A program made the translations under genes and the position numbers. Positions 30,034 through 32,284 of a stretch of 32,284 bases of DNA are shown here, piece after piece. Where the stretch lies: positions 1 through 32,284 of the IMG/VR virus record IMGVR_UViG_3300005511_000858. The stretch is one strand, 5' to 3'. This stretch comes from a virus. Below the pieces are notes generated by a model. It did no database searches, was not told the origin of the DNA, and saw nothing but the letters and a program-made list of their open reading frames with translations. Positions within the stretch are counted from its first letter, which is position 1. Each line of letters begins with the position of its first letter.

Positions 30034-30296
30034 GCGAAGGCCTCCAGAAGATCGGGCTGGGTTTCGACCGCCGGTTGGCGGCTCTTGATGCTGGGTTCGC
30101 CGGCGAAGCTGGGGCGCGGGCCCGGCTGGTACATGCCGACGACGTGTACGGCGCAGTAGGAGGTCAGGCCGGAGACGGGCTCGCCGCAGATCCGGGCCTT
30201 GCCGAAGGCGTCGCCTTTGAGTGACGGCGGCTCGACGGCCTCACAGACGATCGCGCGGCACTGGCCGGAGCGGGCGCGGGAAAGGAGGACGCTCAC
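30030..30296 (-). CDS. GcrA-type zinc-tail protein
   Basis: A GTG overlapping the previous stop (GTGA) opens this 88-residue protein. Its Cys/His pattern matches the C-terminal domain of GcrA: Q-C-R-A-I-V-C near 12-18, then I-C-G-E-P-V near 36-41, S-Y-C-A-V-H near 46-51, and a Tyr after that. In GcrA this domain contacts the sigma-70 domain 2 of RNA polymerase, while its N-terminal HTH reads methylated GANTC sites. Here no HTH is attached; an HTH protein is encoded two genes upstream. The last 30 residues are Pro-rich. It might compete with GcrA for RNA polymerase or deliver polymerase to phage promoters. Confidence 0.65.
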   Translation of the reverse strand: MSVLLSRARSGQCRAIVCEAVEPPSLKGDAFGKARICGEPVSGLTSYCAVHVVGMYQPGPRPSFAGEPSIKSRQPAVETQPDLLEAFA

Positions 30297-30541
30297 CGGC
30301 GGCCCTCCCGCTCCATCCGGTCGAGCTCGCGGCGCGCGTCCTCGATCGAGCCGAACTGCTCGAGGCGCTGGCGGGCTTCGGCGACCACCATGACGACGAG
30401 CGAGGCGAAGAAGAAGGCGGCCGCCAGCGACGTCCCGGTGGCGATCGCTCCGGCGAAGATTCCGGCAACCATGACGATGGCGAGGACGGTGATAGTCAGG
30501 GCGCCGCGACCATCGGCCCGGATGTAAAGAATGGGCTTCAT
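30293..30541 (-). CDS. Small membrane protein, unknown
   Basis: The ATG at 30541 (overlapping the previous stop as TGATG) gives 82 residues. Two hydrophobic segments lie at about 15-32 and 36-54 (A-L-T-I-T-V-L-A-I-V-M-V-A-G and A-A-A-F-F-F-A-S-L-V-V-M-V-V), followed by a charged helix E-A-R-Q-R-L-E-Q-F. A small inner-membrane protein with a cytoplasmic helix is likely. In an early operon it could act in superinfection exclusion, but nothing in the sequence proves it. Confidence 0.7.
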   Translation of the reverse strand: MKPILYIRADGRGALTITVLAIVMVAGIFAGAIATGTSLAAAFFFASLVVMVVAEARQRLEQFGSIEDARRELDRMEREGRR

Positions 30542-30918
30542 CAAGCGGCCTCCTCCGCGATCGCCTCGCGGCGGGCGAGCGTCATGAGGCGGCCCGCGAT
30601 CGAATTCGGCTTCCGACCAAGTCGGCGGGCAATCTCGGAGTTGCTGGCGCGGGCGAGCGCCATTTCGGAGAGGACGGCATCCTCCTCCGGCGTATAGGGG
30701 CGCACCTGGTAGCCGCAGCGCTGATAGACGGTGCCGGCCTTGAGCGTGCTAGCCCGCAGCCGCGTGCCTGGATGCTCGATGCCATGGCGCAGGCACTGCC
30801 AGGAGACGGCGCCGGGCGAGATGCCGAGCTCCGCGGCGATGCGCTTGACCGACCAGCCGCGCTCCTCGCGAAGCTCGGCCAGGCGCCCTATGTCGATCCT
30901 GCTCTTGAAGCCCCGCAT
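30541..30918 (-). CDS. Double helix-turn-helix (SANT/GcrA-N-like) DNA-binding protein
   Basis: The ATG at 30918 gives 125 residues; the longer frame to 31128 is a shadow of the next gene. The N-terminal half has an HTH (W-S-V-K-R-I-A-A-E-L-G-I-S-P-G-A-V-S near 21-38). The C-terminal half has Y-T-P-E-E-D-A-V-L-S-E-M near 74, then S-N-S-E-I-A-R-R-L-G-R-K-P-N-S-I-A-G-R-L. The second repeat resembles SANT/Myb-like and GcrA N-terminal HTHs, which also read E-I-A-x-x-L-G then V-x-G-R/K. It ends Ala/Glu-rich. With the GcrA-type tail protein two genes later it may supply the two halves of GcrA. Confidence 0.72.
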   Translation of the reverse strand: MRGFKSRIDIGRLAELREERGWSVKRIAAELGISPGAVSWQCLRHGIEHPGTRLRASTLKAGTVYQRCGYQVRPYTPEEDAVLSEMALARASNSEIARRLGRKPNSIAGRLMTLARREAIAEEAA

Positions 30919-30925
30919 GGCGCCC

Positions 30926-31579
30926 TCACGCCGCTGCGAGATCAATGGTGACCGCGCGCCAGGGGCCCGAGGCCTGATTGCGGCGATAGAAGCGGATGTA
31001 TTCCTTGGTGCCCGTGACGCGGATGGCGTCGCGCACCGCATCCATGGCGCGCTTCCAGCGCTCGTCCTCGATGCCGACGCGCAGCAACGAGAAGAGCTCA
31101 GCCTTGTTGATCTGGCCCTCCTTCTCAACGCTGAAGACGCGGTTGACCAGGGCGCGCAGCTCCGGCCCGCTATCGGCGCCCCAGGCCAGGAGGCACTCGT
31201 CGATCAGCTTCTTCGCCTGCTGCAGCTGCGGCCCGAACGAGATCTGATCGGCGATCTGGACTTGGACCTTCATCAGGCCGTCGAAGGTCTGGAAGGTGAC
31301 GTTGCCCTTCGGGCCACCGGCGCGCGCGCCGTAGTCCTGCTCGAGCAGCGACTGGAAGCTGTTGAGGTCGGCGAAGGTGTGGCCCTTGAAGCGGGCCACC
31401 TGCGCCGAGAGCGCCTCCGCGAACGACATCACCTTGCGGACGATCTCGTCCTCGAGCTTGTCGGCGGGCTTCACCGCCTCGAGCGGGATCAGCGCGCCCT
31501 TCGCATCGGGCATGTAGAGTTTGCCGCCGACGTTGACGGCGCCGGTCGGCAAGGCGTTTTCGGCAGTCTCAGGCTGCAT
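30926..31579 (-). CDS. DUF3164 family early protein
   Basis: The ATG at 31579 overlaps the DnaA-like stop by 11 bases and gives 217 residues. The extended frame to 31900 is low-complexity shadow sequence. The protein has the family order: G-A-L-I-P-L-E-A-V-K-P near 28, K-V-M-S-F-A-E near 50, F-K-G-H-T-F near 64, L-L-E-Q-D-Y-G near 80, G-N-V-T-F-Q-T-F-D-G near 95, and G-T-K-E-Y-I-R-F-Y near 194. DUF3164 genes are regular members of the early region of Mu-like phages, a few genes after the transposase pair. Biochemical function is unknown. Its presence shows the transposition genes should lie just to the right. Confidence 0.9.
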   Translation of the reverse strand: MQPETAENALPTGAVNVGGKLYMPDAKGALIPLEAVKPADKLEDEIVRKVMSFAEALSAQVARFKGHTFADLNSFQSLLEQDYGARAGGPKGNVTFQTFDGLMKVQVQIADQISFGPQLQQAKKLIDECLLAWGADSGPELRALVNRVFSVEKEGQINKAELFSLLRVGIEDERWKRAMDAVRDAIRVTGTKEYIRFYRRNQASGPWRAVTIDLAAA

Positions 31580-32075
31580 CTTTGGACTCCGGGTTGGGGG
31601 AAGGTTCGAAAGGCGGAGGGACGTCGCCCTGGTCGGCGGCATCGACGACGACGCGGCAGAGCGCGATGATTTCGGCGGTGGACACGCGCACCGCCTCGCG
31701 CTCCGGCCGGGCGAGCACGCGCCGGGCTGTCGCGATCGGATCGACGGCCGCGGCCAAATTAAGATGGCCGGCGCGCTCCAACTCGAGCAGGGTCGTGAAG
31801 AGCGCATCGGTCGCGGCCCGGAACTCGGGATCGCGAGCGCGCTCTTCCTCCGCCCGCTGGATGGCGTGCCAGACGGTCGATGGATCCCGGCGCGTCGCAT
31901 CGCCGATCCGGATCGTCGACAGCGTGGTCAGCTTGGACGCCAGCCAGAAGAGCGTGAACCGGGCTGCAATGAGCTCGGGTGCTCGCCGGTCCGATAGGAT
32001 TTCGCGGCGCGTCAAGCCGGACGCGACCTCGACGGCGGCAATGATCTGGCCGAGGCTGACGGGGAGCTCGCTCAC
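31569..32075 (-). CDS. Stand-alone DnaA domain IV-like DNA-binding protein
   Basis: A GTG overlapping the preceding stop (GTGA) gives 168 residues. The first 80 read as the DnaA DNA-binding domain: I-I-A-A-V-E-V-A-S-G-L-T-R-R-E-I-L-S-D-R-R at 11-31, A-A-R-F-T-L-F-W-L-A-S-K-L-T near 37-50, I-R-I-G near 55-58, and R-R-D-P-S-T-V-W-H-A-I-Q-R-A near 62-75. The last is the counterpart of the D-H-T-T-V box that reads DnaA boxes. There is no AAA+ part. The second half is helical and Pro-rich at the end. It may compete for DnaA boxes and hold back host replication, or act on the phage genome; this is inference. Confidence 0.8.
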   Translation of the reverse strand: MSELPVSLGQIIAAVEVASGLTRREILSDRRAPELIAARFTLFWLASKLTTLSTIRIGDATRRDPSTVWHAIQRAEEERARDPEFRAATDALFTTLLELERAGHLNLAAAVDPIATARRVLARPEREAVRVSTAEIIALCRVVVDAADQGDVPPPFEPSPNPESKDAA

Positions 32076-32284
32076 GCGGCGTCTCCGCTGTCGAGCGGGC
32101 GCGGCCGCGGTGCCACTGGGAAGGCGAGGACGTTGCTTGCGCCGATCGGCGCCGCCAGCTCCGCCAGGCTGCCGCGCGGCGTACCGCCGTCGAGCCCGCG
32201 CTGGAGCTCTGCCTGCTCGGCCTTCAATGCGGCTTGAAGGGCCGGCGAAGCCGCGGCGCTCGCGACCATGTCGAGATCGCGCGC
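32072..32284 (-). CDS. Early gene cut by the window edge, unknown
   Basis: An open frame enters from the right edge with no stop in the last five codons before the first ATG (32269), so the gene very likely starts outside the window. The visible end (70 codons) is Ala-rich, with a helix A-A-L-K-A-E-Q-A-E-L-Q-R-G-L and a Pro/Arg-rich tail. Nothing in it identifies a family. By order in related phages, it could be the end of a small gene following the transposition genes. Its stop overlaps the DnaA-like GTG. Confidence 0.6.
   Translation of the reverse strand, partial: ARDLDMVASAAASPALQAALKAEQAELQRGLDGGTPRGSLAELAAPIGASNVLAFPVAPRPRPLDSGDAA

Larger units (their letters stand above)
906..32284 (-). 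mobile_element. Mu-like prophage, partial (both ends not seen)
   Basis: All genes from the right edge to 906 lie on the minus strand in the order of phage Mu: early regulators, GemA, Mor-like activator, lysis, terminase, portal, F, G, protease/scaffold, major head T, gp35-gp38, sheath, tube, tape measure, N, P, gp45-gp48 and fibre. Neighbouring genes mostly overlap by 1 to 11 bases, as in compact phage operons. The transposase genes A and B and the repressor are not in the window and should lie to the right of 32284. No terminal TG...CA end with flanking target duplication could be assigned, so the left limit is given as the end of the last minus-strand gene. All essential structural genes seen are intact, so the element could be functional if its right part is complete. 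Confidence 0.95.

Noticed and set aside
31580-31900. N-terminal extension of the DUF3164 gene
   Set aside because: The added residues are Arg/Ser/Pro-rich shadow sequence of the DnaA-like gene; the family start fits the ATG at 31579.
1-32284. CRISPR array, tRNA, rRNA or insertion sequence
   Set aside because: No regularly spaced repeats, no cloverleaf-type sequences and no transposase ORF were noticed; the transposition genes of the phage must be outside the window.

Overview
The window is most of a Mu-like (transposable, myovirus-type) prophage in a GC-rich alphaproteobacterium. The Mu gene order supports this: GemA, a Mor-like activator, a lysis cassette, gp27/TerL/portal/F/G/I/T, sheath and tube, tape measure, N/P/gp45-gp48 and tail fibre. 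The host inference rests on high GC and on early genes resembling the alphaproteobacterial cell-cycle regulators GcrA and CtrA. Genus is not resolvable. Apart from one gene at the far left, everything is on the minus strand, so transcription runs from right (early) to left (late). The right edge cuts through an early gene; the expected repressor and the transposase genes A and B must lie beyond it. Neither prophage end is visible.

Right to left: (1) Early region, 32284-26334: small genes joined by start/stop overlaps. They encode a stand-alone DnaA domain IV protein, DUF3164, a double-HTH protein, a small membrane protein, a GcrA-type zinc-tail protein, a protein ending in a CtrA/OmpR-type winged helix, an ASCH protein, a LexA-type HTH without protease, an orphan adenine methyltransferase, GemA and a Mor-like activator. 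(2) A 90-bp control gap with a GC hairpin. (3) Lysis, 26243-24587: secreted Cys-rich protein, holin-like protein, SAR-type endolysin, overlapping spanins. (4) Packaging and head, 24590-15701. (5) Tail and baseplate, 15556-3740, with a probable programmed frameshift and one accessory gene inserted between gp45 and gp46. (6) Fibre module, 3732-906: fibre with a C1q-like tip, an assembly-like protein and an FG-GAP-type beta-propeller. (7) A convergent plus-strand membrane protein gene, 1-786, host or phage.

The most interesting point is that the early operon holds relatives of four parts of the alphaproteobacterial cell-cycle circuit (DnaA, GcrA, CtrA, adenine methylation), each reduced to a DNA- or partner-binding piece. 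This looks like a module to read or rewire the host cell cycle. Also notable are an accessory gene with an R-x4-H (HEPN-like) motif, three near-identical hairpins at module boundaries, and a hairpin tying capsid translation to the gene before it.
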